The translations under genes were made by a program, and so were the position numbers. Shown one piece after another: positions 1-15,600 of a stretch of 31,500 bases of DNA (position 1 is the stretch's first letter; each line of letters opens with the position of its first letter). The notes under the pieces are model-generated. The model saw nothing but the letters and a program-made list of their open reading frames with translations, was not told the DNA's origin and did not search any database. The DNA comes from Saccoglossus kowalevskii (taxonomy: Eukaryota; Hemichordata; Enteropneusta; Harrimaniidae), in assembly GCF_000003605.2 (NCBI RefSeq), contig NW_003147328.1:1-31500 (forward strand), in the 5' to 3' direction.

Positions 1-3000
1 GTGTATCGTGGTTTCCATTATGAATATATTTGCAAATGAATTTGCCCATGATCTTACCATGATAACGTGTATCATGTTTCCCATTATGGGTATATTTGCA
101 AATGAATTTGCCCATGGTCTTAACATGACATGTGTATCGTGTTTCCATTATGGTTACATTTTCAATGAAATTTGCCATGATCTTACCACGACACGTGTAT
201 CGTGTTTCGATTATGATTACATTTTCAGTGAATTTGCCATGATCTTACCATGACACGTGTATCGTGGTAAGATTATGATTACATTTTCAATGAATTTGCT
301 ATGATCTTATCATGACACGTGTATCGTCTTTCGATTATGATTACATTTTCAATGAATTTGCCATGATCTTACCATGACCCGTGTATCGTGTTTCGATTAT
401 GATTACATTTGCAATGAATTTGCCATGATCTTACCATAACAGGTGTATCGTGTTTTGATTATAATTACATTTGCAATGAATTTGCCATGATCTTACCATG
501 ATACGTGTATCGTGTTTCCATTATTGTTTTATTTGCAATGAATTTGCCATGATCTTACCATGACACGTGTATCGTGTTTCCATTATGGTTATATTTGCAA
601 TGAATTTGCCATGATCTTACCACGACACGTGTATCGTGTTTCCATTATGGTTATATTTGCAATGAATTTGCCATGATCTTACCATGACACGTGTATCGTG
701 TTTCCATTATGGTTATATTTGCAATGAATTTGCCATGATCTTACCATGACACGTGTATCGTGTTTCCATTATGATTACATTTTCAATGAATTTGCCATGA
801 TCTTACCACGACACGTGTATCGTGTTTCAATTATGATTACATTTTCAGTGAATTTGCCATGATCTTACCATGACACGTGTATCGTGTTTCGATTATGATT
901 ACATTTTCAATGAATTTGCCATGATCGTTACCAATGACACGTGTATCGTGATTCCATTATGATTACGTCTGCGATGAATTTGCCATGATCTTACTATGAC
1001 ACGGGTATCGTGTTTCGATTATGATTACATTTTCAATGAATTTGCCATGATCTTGCCATGACATGTGTATCGTGTTTCCATTACGGTTACATTTGCAATG
1101 AATTTGCCATGATCTTACCATGACACGTGTATCATGTTTCGATAATGATTACTTTCGCAATGAATTTGTCATGATCTTACCATGACACCTGTATCGGTTT
1201 CCATTATGATTCCATTTTCAATGAATTTGCCATGATCTTACCATGACACGAGTATCATGTTTCCATTATGATTACCTTTGCAATGAATTTGCCATGATCT
1301 TACCATGACATGTGTATCGTGTTTCCATTATAATTACATTTGCAATGAATTTGCCATGATCTTACCAATAACACGTGTATCGTGTTTCCATTATGGTTAT
1401 ATTTGCAATGAATTTGCCATGATCTTACCATGACACGTGTATAGTGTGTCCATTATGGTTATATTTGCAATGCATTTGCCATGATCTTACCATGACAGGT
1501 GTATCGTGTTTCCATTATGATTACATTTTCAATGAATTTACCATGATCTTACCATGACACGTGTATCGTGTTTCGATTATCATTACGTTTTCAATGAATT
1601 TGCCATGATCTTACCATGACACGTGTATCGTGTTTCGATTATGATTACATTTTCAATGAATTTGCCATAATCTTACCATGACCCGTGTATCATGTTTCGA
1701 TTATGATTACATTTGCAATGAATTTGCCATGATCTTACCATGACACGTGTATCGTGTTTCCATTATGGTTATATTTGCAATGAATTTGCCATGATCTTAC
1801 CATGATACGTGTATCGTGTTTCCATTATGGTTATATTTGCCTTGAATTTGCCATGATCTCACCATGACACGTGTATCGTGTTTCCATTATGATTACATTT
1901 TCAATGAATTTACCATGATCTTACCATGACACGTGTATCGTGTTTCGATTATGATTACGTTTTCAATGAATTTGCCATGATCTTACCATGACACGTGTAT
2001 CGTGTTTCGATTATGATTACATTTTCAATGAATTTGCCATAATCTTACCATGACCCGTGTATCGTGTTTCGATTATGATTACATTTGCAATGAATTTGCC
2101 ATGATCTTACCATGACAGGTGTATCGTGTTTTGATTATAATTACATTTGCAATGAATTTTCCATGATCTTACCATGACACGTGTATCGTGTTTCCATTAT
2201 TGTTATATTTGCAATGAATATGCCATGATCTTACCATGACACGTGTATCGTGTTTCCATTATGGTTATATTTGCAATGAATTTGCCATGATCTTACCATG
2301 ACACGTGTATCGTGTTTCCATTATGGTTATATTTGCAATGAATTTGCCATGATCTTACCATGACACGTGTATCGTGTTTCCATTATGGTTATATTTGCAA
2401 TGAATTTGCCATGATCTTACCATGACACGTGTATCGTGTTTCCATTATTGTTATATTTGCAATAAATATGCCATGATCTTACCATGACATGTGTATCGTG
2501 TTTCGATTATGGTTATATTTGCAATGAATTTGCCATGATCTTACCATGACACGTGTATCGTGTTTCGATTATAATTACATTTGCAATGAATTTGTCACGA
2601 TCTTACCATGACACGTGTATCGTGTTTCCATTATGGTTATATTTGCAATGAATTTGCCATGATCTTACCATGACACGTGTATAGTGTGTCCATTATGGTT
2701 ATATTTGCAATGAATTTGCCATGATCTTACCATGACACGTGTATCGTGTTTCCATTATGGTTATATTTGCAATGAATTTGCCATGATCTTACCATGACAC
2801 GTGTATTGTGTTTCCATTATGGTTATATTTGCAATGAATTTGCCATGATCTTACCATGATACGTGTATCGTGTTTCCATTATGGTTATATTTGCATTGAA
2901 TTTGCCATGATTTCACCATAACACGTGTATCGTGTTTCCATTATGATTACAACTGCAATGAATTTGCCATGATCTTACCATGACACGTGTATCGTGTTTC

Positions 3001-4559
3001 CATTATTGTTATATTTGCAATGAATTTGCCATGATCTTACCATGACACGTGTATCGTGTTTCCATTATGGTTATATTTGCAATGAATTTGCCATGATCTT
3101 ACCATGACACGTGTATCGTGTTTCCATTATGGTTATATTTGCAATGAATTTGCCATGATCTTACCATGACACGTGTATCGTGTTTCCATTATGATTACAT
3201 TTTCAATGAATTTACCATGATCTTACCATGACACGTGTATCGTGTTTCGATTATGATTACGTTTTCAATGAATTTGCCATGATCTTACCATGACACGTGT
3301 ATCGTGTTTCGATTATGATTACATTTTCAATGAATTTGCCATAATCTTACCATGACCCGTGTATAGTGTGTCCATTATGATTACATTTGCAATGAATTTG
3401 CCATGATCTTACCATGACACGTGTATCGTGTTTCCATTATGGTTATATTTGCAATGAATTTGCCATGATCTTACCATGACACGTGTATCGTGTTTCCATT
3501 ATGGTTATATTTGCAATGAATTTGCCATGATCTTACCATGACACGTGTATCGTGTTTCCATTATGGTTATATTTGCAATGAATTTGCCATGATCTTACCA
3601 TGACACGTGTATCGTGTTTCCATTTTGGTTATATTTGCAATGAATTTGCCATGATCTTACCATGACACGTGTATCGTGTTTCCATTATAGTTATATTTGC
3701 AATGAATTTGCCATGATCTTACCATGACACGTGTATCGTGTTCCCATTATGATTACATTTTCAATGAATTTGCCATGATCTTACCATGACACGTGTATCA
3801 TGTTTCGATTATGATTACATTTTCAATGAATTTACCATGATCTTACCATGACACGTGTATCGTGTTTCGATTATGATTACGTTTTCAATGAATTTGCCAT
3901 GATCTTACCATGACACGTGTATCGTGTTTCGATTATGATTACATTTTCAATGAATTTGCCATAATCTTACCATGACCCGTGTATCGTGTTTCGATTATGA
4001 TTACATTTGCAATGAATTTGCCATGATCTTACCATGACAGGTGTATCGTGTTTTGATTATAATTACATTTGCAATGAATTTGCCATGATCTTACCATGAC
4101 ACGTGTATCGTGTTTCCATTATTGTTATATTTGCAATAAATATGCCATGATCTTACCATGACACGTGTATCGTGTTTCCATTATGTTTACAACTGCAATG
4201 AATTTGCCATGATCTTACCATGACACGTGTATCGTGTTTCCATTATTGTTATATTTGCAATGAATTTGCCATGATCTTACCATGACACGTGTATCGTGTT
4301 TCCATTATAATTACATTTGCAATGAATTTGCCATGATCTTACCATGACACGTGTATCGTGTTTCCATTATGGTTATATTTGCAATGAATTTGCCATGATC
4401 TTACCATGACACGTGTATAGTGTGTCCATTATGGTTATATTTGCAATGATTTGCCATGATCTTACCATGACACGTGTATCGTGTTTCCATTATGGTTATA
4501 TTTGCAATGAATTTGCCATGATCTTACCATGACACGTGTATCGTGTTTCCATTATGGTT

Positions 4560-5350
4560 ATATTTGCAATGAATTTGCCATGATCTTACCATGACACGTG
4601 TATCGTGTTTCCATTATGGTTATATTTGCAATGAATTTGCCATGATCTTACCATGACACGTGGATCGTGTTTCGATTATGATTACATTTTCAATGAATTT
4701 GCCATGATCTTACCATGACACGTGTATCGTGTTTCGATTATGATTACATTTGCAATGAATTTGCCATGATCTTACCATGACAGGTGTATCGTGTTTCGAT
4801 TATAATTACATTTGCAATGAATTTGCCATGATCTTACCATGACACGTGTATCGTGTTTCCATTATGGTTATATTTGCAATTAATTTGCCATGATCTTACC
4901 ATGACACGTGTATAGTGTGTCCATTATGGTTATATTTGCAATGAATTTGCCATGATCTTAACATGACACGTGTATCGTGTTTCCATTACGGTTATATTTG
5001 CAATGAATTTGCCATGATCTTACCATGATACGTGTATCGTGTTTCCATTATGGTTATATTTGCATAGAATTTGCCATGATCTCACGATGACACGTGTATC
5101 GTGTTTCCATTTTGATTACAACTGCAATGAATTTACCATGATCTTACCATGACACGTGTATCGTGTTTCGATTATGATTACGTTTTCAATGAATTTGCCA
5201 TGATCTTACCATGACACGTCTATCGTCTTTCGATTATGATTACATTTTCAATGAATTTGCCATGATCTTACCATGACACGTCTATCGTCTTTCGATTATG
5301 ATTACATTTGCAATGAATTTGCCATGATCTTACCATGACACGTGTATCGT
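4560..5350. repeat. Satellite block duplicated at 24.76-25.55 kb
   Basis: This block lines up with 24,760-25,550 at a constant offset of 20,200 bp. Shared rare variants in the same order are CACGTGGAT (4656 and 24856), GCAATTAATTTGCC (about 4875 and 25075), CTTAACATG followed by CCATTACGG, GCATAGAATTTGCC, CCATTTTGATTACAACTGC, and two CACGTCTATCGTCT monomers. Similarity ends shortly after 5350, where the left copy goes into a TTGCTATG monomer and the right copy into a class A monomer. The part from about 4.98 kb also continues into a copy at 13.10-14.08 kb with offset 8,123. Few differences are visible by eye, so the copying looks recent relative to general monomer divergence. Confidence 0.75.
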
Positions 5351-5839
5351 GTTTCGATTATGATTACATTTTCAATGAATTTGCTATGATCTTACCAAGA
5401 CACGTGTATCGTGGTAAGATTATGATTACATTTTCAATGAATTTGCTATGATCTTATCATGACACGTGTATCGTCTTTCGATTATGATTACATTTTCAAT
5501 GAATTTGCTATGGTCTTACCATGACCCGTGTATCGTGTTTCGATTATGATTACATTTGCAATGAATTTGCCATGATCTTACCATGACAGGTGTATCGTGT
5601 TTTGATTATAATTACATTTGCAATGAATTTGCCATGATCTTACCATGACACGTGTATCGTGTTTCCATTATTGTTATATTTGCAATGAATTTGCCATGAT
5701 CTTACCATGACACGTGTATCGTGTTTCCATTATGATTATATTTGCAATGAATTTGCCATGATCTTACCATGACACGTGTATCGTGTTTCGATTATGATTA
5801 CATTTTCAGTGAATTTGCCATGATCTTACCATGACACGT

Positions 5840-6600
5840 GTATCGTGGTAAGATTATGATTACATTTTCAATGAATTTGCTATGATCTTATCATGACACG
5901 TGTATCGTCTTTCGATTATGATTACATTTTCAATGAATTTGCCATGATCTTACCATGACCCGTGTATCGTGTTTCGATTATGATTACATTTGCAATGAAT
6001 TTGCCATGATCTTACCATGACAGGTGTATCATGTTTTGATTATAATTACATTTGCAATGAATTTGCCATGATCTTACCATGATACGTGTATCGTGTTTCC
6101 ATTATTGTTATATTTGCAATGAATTTGCCATGATCTTACCATGACACGTGTATCGTGTTTCCATTATGGTTATATTTGCAATGAATTTGCCATGATCTTA
6201 CCATGACACGTGTATCGTGTTTCCATTATGGTTATATTTGCAATGAATTTGCCATGATCTTACCATGACACGTGTATCGTGTTTCCATTATGATTACATT
6301 TTCAATGAATTTGCCATGATCTTACCACGACACGTGTATCGTGTTTCAATTATGATTACATTTTCAGTGAATTTGCCATGATCTTACCATGACACGTGTA
6401 TCGTGTTTCGGTTATGATTACATTTTCAATGAATTTGCCATGATCTTACCATAACACGTGTATCGTGTTTCGATTATGATTACATTTTCAATGAATTTGC
6501 CATAATCTTACCATGACCCGTGTATCGTGTTTCGATTATGATTACATTTGCAATGAATTTGCCATGATCTTACCACGACACGTGTATCGTGTTTCGATTA
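5840..6600. repeat. Satellite block duplicated at 20.22-20.98 kb
   Basis: This block aligns with 20,220-20,980 at offset 14,380. Shared markers include the GTGGTAAG hairpin variant, the rare GTATCATGTTTTGATTATAA monomer (6027 and 20407), TTACCACGACACG followed by GTTTCAATTATG, and a TTACCATAACACG monomer. Further on, 6.9-7.5 kb aligns with 22.4-23.1 kb at offset 15,558, so about 19 monomers (1,178 bp) separate the two alignments. This marks an insertion or deletion of whole monomers between the copies. Confidence 0.65.
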
Positions 6601-7749
6601 TGATTACATTTGCAATGAATTTGCCTTGATCTTATCATGACAGGTGTATCGTGTTTCGATTATAATTACATTTGCAATGAATTTGCCATGATCTTACCAT
6701 GACACGTGTATCGTGTTTCCATTATTGTTATATTTGCAATAAATATGCCATGATCTTACCATGACACGTGTATTGTGTTTCCATTATGGTTATATTTGCA
6801 ATGAATTTGCCATGATCTTACCATGACACGTGTATCGTGTTTCCATTATGGTTATATTTGCAATGAATTTGCCATGATCTTACCATGACACGTGTATCGT
6901 GTTTCCATTATGGTTATATTTGCAATGAATTTGCCATGATCTTACCATGACACGTGTATCGTGTTTCCATTATTGTTATATTTGCAATAAATATGCCATG
7001 ATCTTACCATGACATGTGTATCGTGTTTCGATTATGGTTATATTTGCAATGAATTTGCCATGATCTTACCATGACACATGTATCGTGTTTCGATTATAAT
7101 TACATTTGCAAAGAATTTGTCATGATCTTACCATGACACGTGTATCGTGTTTCCATTATGGTTATATTTGCAATGAATTTGCCATGATCTTACCATGACA
7201 CGTGTATAGTGTGTCCATTATGGTTATATTTGCAATGAATTTGCCATGATCTTACCATGACACGTGTATCGTGTTTCCATTATGGTTATATTTGCAATGA
7301 ATTTGCCATGATCTTACCATGATACGTGTATCGTGTTTCCATTATGGTTATATTTGCATTGAATTTGCCATGATCTCACCATGACACGTGTATCGTGTTT
7401 CCATTATGTTTACAACTGCAATGAATTTGCCATGATCTTACCATGACACGTGTATCGTGTTTCCATTATTGTTATATTTGCAAAGAATTTGCCATGATCT
7501 TACCATGACACGTGTATCGTGTTTCCATTATAATTACATTTGCAATGAATTTGCCATGATCTTACCATGACACGTGTATCGTGTTTCCATTATGGTTATA
7601 TTTGCAATGAATTTGCCATGATCTTACCATGACACGTGTATAGTGTGTCCATTATGGTTATATTTGCAATGAATTTGCCATGATCTTACCATGACAGGTG
7701 TATCGTGTTTCCATTATGGTTATATTTGCAATGAATTTGCCATGATCTT

Positions 7750-7883
7750 ACCAAGACACGTGTATCGTGTTTCCATTATGGTTATATTTGCAATGAATTT
7801 GCCATGATCTTACCATGACACGTGTATCGAGTTTCCATTATGGTTATATTTGCGTTGAGTTTGCCATGATCTCACCATGACAC
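7750..7883. repeat. Variant monomers matching the left flank of the TIR element
   Basis: Two successive monomers here carry three rare markers: CCAAGACACG at 7752, ATCGAGTTTCC at 7827, and TTTGCGTTGAGT at 7850. The same three, in order and spacing, precede the truncated TIR element at 29,355; the last two also precede the full element at 26,876. Here, however, GCGTTGAGT runs straight into TTGCCATGATCTCACC with the 62-bp register intact and no element present. Either this is a point-mutated GCATTGAAT monomer, or a remnant left after the element was lost by excision or gene conversion. Confidence 0.6.
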
Positions 7884-10800
7884 GTGTATCGTGTTTCCAT
7901 TATGATTACATTTTCAATGAATTTACCATGATCTTACCATGACACGTGTATCGTGTTTCGATTATGATTACATTTGCAATGAATTTGCCATGATCTTACC
8001 ATGACACGTGTATCGTGTTTCCATTATTGTTATATTTGCAATGAATATGCCATGATCTTACCATGACACGTGTATCGTGTTTCCATTATGGTTATATTTG
8101 CAATGAATTTGCCATGATCTTACCATGACACGTGTATCGTGTTTCCATTATGGTTATATTTGCAATGAATTTGCCATGATCTTACCATGACACGTGTATC
8201 GTGTTTCCATTATGGTTATATTTGCAATGAATTTGCCATGATCTTACCATGACACGTGTATCGTGTTTCCATTATTGTTATATTTGCAATAAATATGCCA
8301 TGATCTTACCATGACATGTGTATCGTGTTTCGATTATGGTTATATTTGCAATGAATTTGCCATGATCTTACCATGACACGTGTATCGTGTTTCGATTATA
8401 ATTACATTTGCAATGAATTTGTCACGATCTTACCATGACACGTGTATCGTGTTTCCATTATGGTTATATTTGCAATGAATTTGCCATGATCTTACCATGA
8501 CACGTGTATAGTGTGTCCATTATGGTTATATTTGCAATGAATTTGCCATGATCTTACCATGACACGTGTATCGTGTTTCCATTATGGTTATATTTGCAAT
8601 GAATTTGCCATGATCTTACCATGATACGTGTATCGTGTTTCCATTATGGTTATATTTGCATTGAATTTGCCATGATCTTACCATGATACGTGTATCGTGT
8701 TTCCATTATGTTTACAACTGCAATGAATTTGCCATGATCTTACCATGACTCGTGTATCGTGTTTCCATTATAATTACATTTGCAATGAAATTGCCATGAT
8801 CTTACCAATAACACGTGTATCGTGTTTCCATTATGGTTATATTTGCAATAAATATGCCATGATCTTACCATGACACGTGTATCGTGTTTCCATTATGGTT
8901 ATATTTGCAATGAATTTGCCATGATCTTACCATGACACGTGTATCGTGTTTCCATTATAATTACATTTGCAATGAAATTGCCATGATCTTACCAATAACA
9001 CGTGTATCGTGTTTCCATTATGGTTATATTTGCAATGAATTTGCCATGATCTTACCATGACACGTGTATAGTGTGTCCATTATGGTTATATTTGCAATGA
9101 ATTTGCCATGATCTTACCATGACAGGTGTATCGTGTTTCCATTATGATTACATTTTCAATGAATTTACCATGATCTTACCAAGACACGTGTATCGTGTTT
9201 CGATTATGATTACGTTTTCAATGAATTTGCCATGATCTTACCATGACACGTGTATCGTGTTTCGATTATGATTACATTTTCAATGAATTTGCCATAATCT
9301 TACCATGACCCGTGTATCGTGTTTCGATTATGATTACATTTGCAATGAATTTGCCATGATCTTACCATGACACGTGTATTGTGTTTCCATTATGGTTATA
9401 TTTGCAATGAATTTGCCATGATCTTACCATGATACGTGTATCGTGTTTCCATTATGTTTATATTTGCATTGAATTTGCCATGATCACACCATGACACGTG
9501 TATCGTGTTTCCATTATGATTACATTTTCAATGAATTTACCATGATCTTACCATGACACGTGTATCGTGTTTCGATTATGATTACGTTTTCAATGAATTT
9601 GCCATGATCTTACCATGACACGTGTATCGTGTTTCGATTATGATTACATTTTCAATGAATTTGCCATAATCTTACCATGACCTGTGTATCGTGTTTCGAT
9701 TATGATTACATTTGCAATGAATTTGCCATGATCTTACCATGGCAGGTGTATCGTGTTTTGATTATAATTACATTTGCAATGAATTTTCCATGATCTTACC
9801 ATGACACGTGTATCGTGTTTCCATTATTGTTATATTTGCAATGAATATGCCATGATCTTACCATGACACGTGTATCGTGTTTCCATTATGGTTATATTTG
9901 CAATGAATTTGCCATGATCTTACCATGACACGTGTATCGTGTTTCCATTATGGTTATATTTGCAATGAATTTGCCATGATCTTACCATGACACGTGTATC
10001 GTGTTTCCATTATGGTTATATTTGCAATGAATTTGCCATGATCTTACCATGACACGTGTATCGTGTTTCGATTATGATTACATTTTCAATGAATTTGCCA
10101 TGATCTTACCATGACACGTGTATCGTGTTTCGATTATGATTACATTTGCAATGAATCTGCCATGATCTTACCATGACAGGTGTATCGTGTTTCGATTATA
10201 ATTACATTTGCAATGAATTTGCCTGATCTTACCATGACACGTGTAACGTATTTCCATTATGGTTATATTTGCAATGAATTTGCCATGATCTTACCATGAC
10301 ACGTGTATAGTGTGTCCATTATGGTTATATTTGCAATGAATTTGCCATGATCTTACCATGACACGTGTATCGTGTTTCCATTATGGTTATATTTGCAATG
10401 AATGTGCCATGATCTTACCATGATACGTGTATCGGTGTTTCCATTATGGTTATATTTGCATTGAATTTGCCATGATCTCACCATGACACGTGTATCATGT
10501 TTCGAATTATGATTACATTTTCAATGAATTTGCCATGATCATACCATGACACGTGTATCGTGTTTCGATTATGATTACATTTTCAATGAAATTTGCCATG
10601 ATCTTACCACGACACGTGTATCGTGTTTCGATTATGATTACATTTGCAATGAATTTGCCATGATCTTATCATGACAGGTGTATCGTGTTTCGATTATATT
10701 TACATTTGCAATGAATTTGCCATGATCTTACCAGACACGTGTATAGTGTTTCCATAATAATTAAATTTTCAATGAATTTGCCATGATCGTACCATGACAC

Positions 10801-12699
10801 GTGTATCGTGAGTCCATTATGATTACATCTGCAATGAATTTGCCATGATCTTACCATGACACGTGTATCATGTTTCGATTATGATTACATTTGCAATGAA
10901 TTTGCCATGATCTTACCATGACAGGTGTATCGTGTTTTGATTATAATTACATTTGCAATGAATTTGCCATGATCTTACCATGACACGTGTATCGTGTTTC
11001 CATTATGGTTATATTTGCAATGAATTTGCCATGATCTTACCATGACACGTGTATCGTGTTTCCATTATGGTTATATTTGCAATGAATTTGCCATGATCTT
11101 ACCATGACACGTGTATCGTGTTTCCATTATGGTTATATTTGCAATGAATTTGCCATGATCTTACCATGACACGTGTATCGTGTTTCCATTATGATTACAT
11201 TTTCAATGAATTTGCCATGATCTTACCATGACACGTGTATCATGTTTCGATTATGATTATATTTTCAATGAATTTGCCATGATCTTACCATGACACGTGT
11301 ATCGTGTTTCGATTATGATTACATTTTCAATGAATTTGCCATGATCTTACCACGACACGTGTATCGTGTTTCGATTATGATTACATTTGCAATGAATTTG
11401 CCATGATCTTATCATGACAGGTGTATCGTGTTTCGATTATAATTACATTTTCAATGAATTTGCCATGATCTTACCAGACACGTGTATCGTGTTTCCATAA
11501 TAATTAAATTTTCAATGAATTTGCCATGATCGTACCATGACACGTGTATCGTGAGTCCATTATGATTACATCTGCAATGAATTTGCCATGATCTTACTAT
11601 GACACGTGTATCGTCTTTCGATTATAATTACATTTTCAATGAATTTTCCATGATCTTACCATGACACGTGTATCGTGTTTCCATTACGGTTACATTTGCA
11701 ATGAATTTGCCATGATCTTACCATGACACGTGTATCTTGTTTCGATAATGGTTACTTTAGCAATGAATTTGCCTTGATCTTACCATGACACGTGTATCGT
11801 GTTTCCATCATGGTTATATTTGCAATGAATTTGCCATAATCTTATTATGACACGTGTATCGTGTTTCCATTATGATTACATTTTCAATGAATTTGCCATG
11901 ATCTTACCATGACACGTGTATCGTGTTTCGATTATCATTACATCTGCAATGAATTTACCATGATCTTACCATGACACGTGTATCGTGTTTCGATATGATT
12001 ACGTTTTCAATGAATTTGCCATGATCTTACCATGACACGTCTATCGTCTTTCGATTATGATTACATTTTCAATGAATTTGCCATGATCTTACCATGACAC
12101 GTCTATCGTCTTTCGATTATGATTACATTTGCAATGAATTTGCCATGATCTTACCATGACACGTGTATCGTGTTTCGATTATGATTACATTTTCAATGAA
12201 TTTGCTATGATCTTATCATGACACGTGTATCGTCTTTCGATTATGATTACATTTTCAATGAATTTGCTATGATCTTACCATGACCCGTGTATCGTGTTTC
12301 GATTATGATTACATTTGCAATGAATTTGCCATGATCTTACCATGACAGGTGTATCGTGTTTTGATTATAATTACATTTGCAATGAATTTGCCATGATCTT
12401 ACCATGACACGTGTATCGTGTTTCCATTATTGTTATATTTGCAATGAATTTGCCATGATCTTACCATGACACGTGTATCGTGTTTCCATTATGATTATAT
12501 TTGCAATGAATTTGCCATGATCTTACCATGACACGTGTATCGTGTTTCGATTATGATTACATTTTCAGTGAATTTGCCATGATCTTACCATGACACGTGT
12601 ATCGTGGTAAGATTATGATTACATTTTCAATGAATTTGCCATGATCTTACCATGACACGTGTATCGTGTTTCGATTATGATTACATTTTCAATGAATTT

Positions 12700-15600
12700 G
12701 CTATGATCTTACCAAGACACGTGTATCGTGGTAAGATTATGATTACATTTTCAATGAATTTGCTATGATCTTATCATGACACGTGTATCGTCTTTCGATT
12801 ATGATTACATTTTCAATGAATTTGCTATGATCTTACCATGACCCGTGTATCGTGTTTCGATTATGATTACATTTGCAATGAATTTGCCATGATCTTACCA
12901 TGACAGGTGTATCGTGTTTTGATTATAATTACATTTGCAATGAATTTGCCATGATCTTACCATGACACGTGTATCGTGTTTCCATTATTGTTATATTTGC
13001 AATGAATTTGCCATGATCTTACCATGACACGTGTATAGTGTGTCCATTATGGTTATATTTGCAATGAATTTGCCATGATCTTACCATGACACGTATATCG
13101 TGTTTCCATTACGGTTATATTTGCAATGAATTTGCCATGATCTTACCATGATACGTGTATCGTGTTTCCATTATGGTTATATTTGCATAGAATTTGCCAT
13201 GATCTCACCATGACACGTGTATCGTGTTTCCATTTTGATTACAACTGCAATGAATTTACCATGATCTTACCATGACACGTGTATCGTGTTTCGATTATGA
13301 TTACGTTTTCAATGAATTTGCCATGATCTTACCATGACACGTCTATCGTCTTTCGATTATGATTACATTTTCAATGAATTTGCCATGATCTTACCATGAC
13401 ACGTCTATCGTCTTTCGATTATGATTACATTTGCAATGAATCTGCCATGATCTTACCATGACACGTGTATCGTGTTTCGATTATGATTACATTTTCAATG
13501 AATTTGCTATGATCTTACCAAGACACGTGTATCGTGGTAAGATTATGATTACATTTTCAATGAATTTGCTATGATCTTATCATGACACGTGTATCGTCTT
13601 TCGATTATGATTACATTTTCAATGAATTTGCTATGATCTTACCATGACCCGTGTATCGTGTTTCGATTATGATTACATTTGCAATGAATTTGCCATGATC
13701 TTACCATGACAGGTGTATCGTGTTTTGATTATAATTACATTTGCAATGAATTTGCCATGATCTTACCATGACACGTGTATCGTGTTTCCATTATTGTTAT
13801 ATTTGCAATGAATTTGCCATGATCTTACCATGACACGTGTATCGTGTTTCCATTATGATTATATTTGCAATGAATTTGCCATGATCTTACCATGACACGT
13901 GTATCGTGTTTCGATTATGATTACATTTTCAGTGAATTTGCCATGATCTTACCATGACACGTGTATCGTGGTAAGATTATGATTACATTTTCAATGAATT
14001 TGCTATGATCTTATCATGACACGTGTATCGTCTTTCGATTATGATTACATTTTCATGAATTTGCCATGATCTTACCATGACCCGTGTATCGTGTTTCGAT
14101 TATGATTACATTTGCATGAATTTGTCATGATCTTACATGACACATGCATCGTGTTTCCATTAGGATTACATTTTCAATGAATTTACCATGATCTTACCAT
14201 GACACGTTTATCGTGTTTCGATTATGATTACGTTTTCAATGAATTTGCCATGATCTTACCATGACACGTCTATCGTCTTTCGATTATGATTACATTTTCA
14301 ATGAATTTGCCATGATCTTACCATGACACGTCTATCGTCTTTCGATTATGATTACATTTGCAATGAATTTGCCATGATCTTACCATGACACGTGTATCGT
14401 GTTTCGATTATGATTACATTTTCAATGAATTTGCTATGATCTTACCAAGACACGTGTATCGTGGTAAGATTATGATTACATTTTCAATGAATTTGCTATG
14501 ATCTTATCATGGCACGAGTATCGTGTTTCGATTATGATTGCATTTGCAATGAATTTGCCATGGTCTTACCATGACACGTGTATCGTGTTTCCATTATGAT
14601 TACTTTTTCAATGAATTTGCTATGATCTTACCATGACACGTGTATCGTGTTTCGAATATGATTACATTTGCAATGAATTTGCCATGATCTTAACATGACA
14701 CGTGTATCGTGTTTCGATTATGATTACATTTTCAATGAATTTGTCATGATCTTACCATGACACGTGTATCGTCTTTCCATTATGGTTATATTTGCAATGA
14801 ATTTGCCATGATCTTACCATGACACGTGTATCGTGTTTCGAATATGATTACATTTGCAATGAATTTGCCATGATCTTAACATGACACGTGTATCGTGTTT
14901 CGATTATGATTGCATTTGCAATGAATTTGTCATGATCTTACCATGACACATGCATCGTGTTTCCATTAGGATTACATTTTCAATGAATTTACCATGATCT
15001 TACCATGACACGTTTATCGTGTTTCGATTATGATTACGTTTTCAATGAATTTGCCATGATCTTACCATGACACGTCTATCGTCTTTCGATTATGATTACA
15101 TTTTCAATGAATTTGCCATGATCTTACCATGACACGTCTATCGTCTTTCGATTATGATTACATTTGCAATGAATTTGTCATGATCTTACCATGACACGTG
15201 TATCGTGTTTCGATTATGATTACATTTTCAATGAATTTGCTATGATCTTACCAAGACACGTGTATCGTGGTAAGATTATGATTACATTTTCAATGAATTT
15301 GCTATGATCTTATCATGACACGTGTATCGTCTTTCGATTATGATTACATTTTCAATGAATTTGCTATGATCTTACCATGACCCGTGTATCGTGTTTCGAT
15401 TATGATTACATTTGCAATGAATTTGCCATGATCTTACCATGACAGGTGTATCGTGTTTTGATTATAATTACATTTGCAATGAATTTGCCATGATCTTACC
15501 ATGACACGTGTATCGTGTTTCCATTATTGTTATATTTGCAATGAATTTGCCATGATCTTACCATGACACATGTATCGCGTTTCCATTATGATTATATTTG

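Noticed and set aside
8-253. 81-residue open frame on the plus strand
   Set aside because: It is translated satellite: repeated peptide phrases from successive 62-bp monomers, with no start context or family resemblance.
10669-10857. 62-residue open frame on the minus strand
   Set aside because: It is satellite again; 186 bp is three monomers, so frames reopen by chance.
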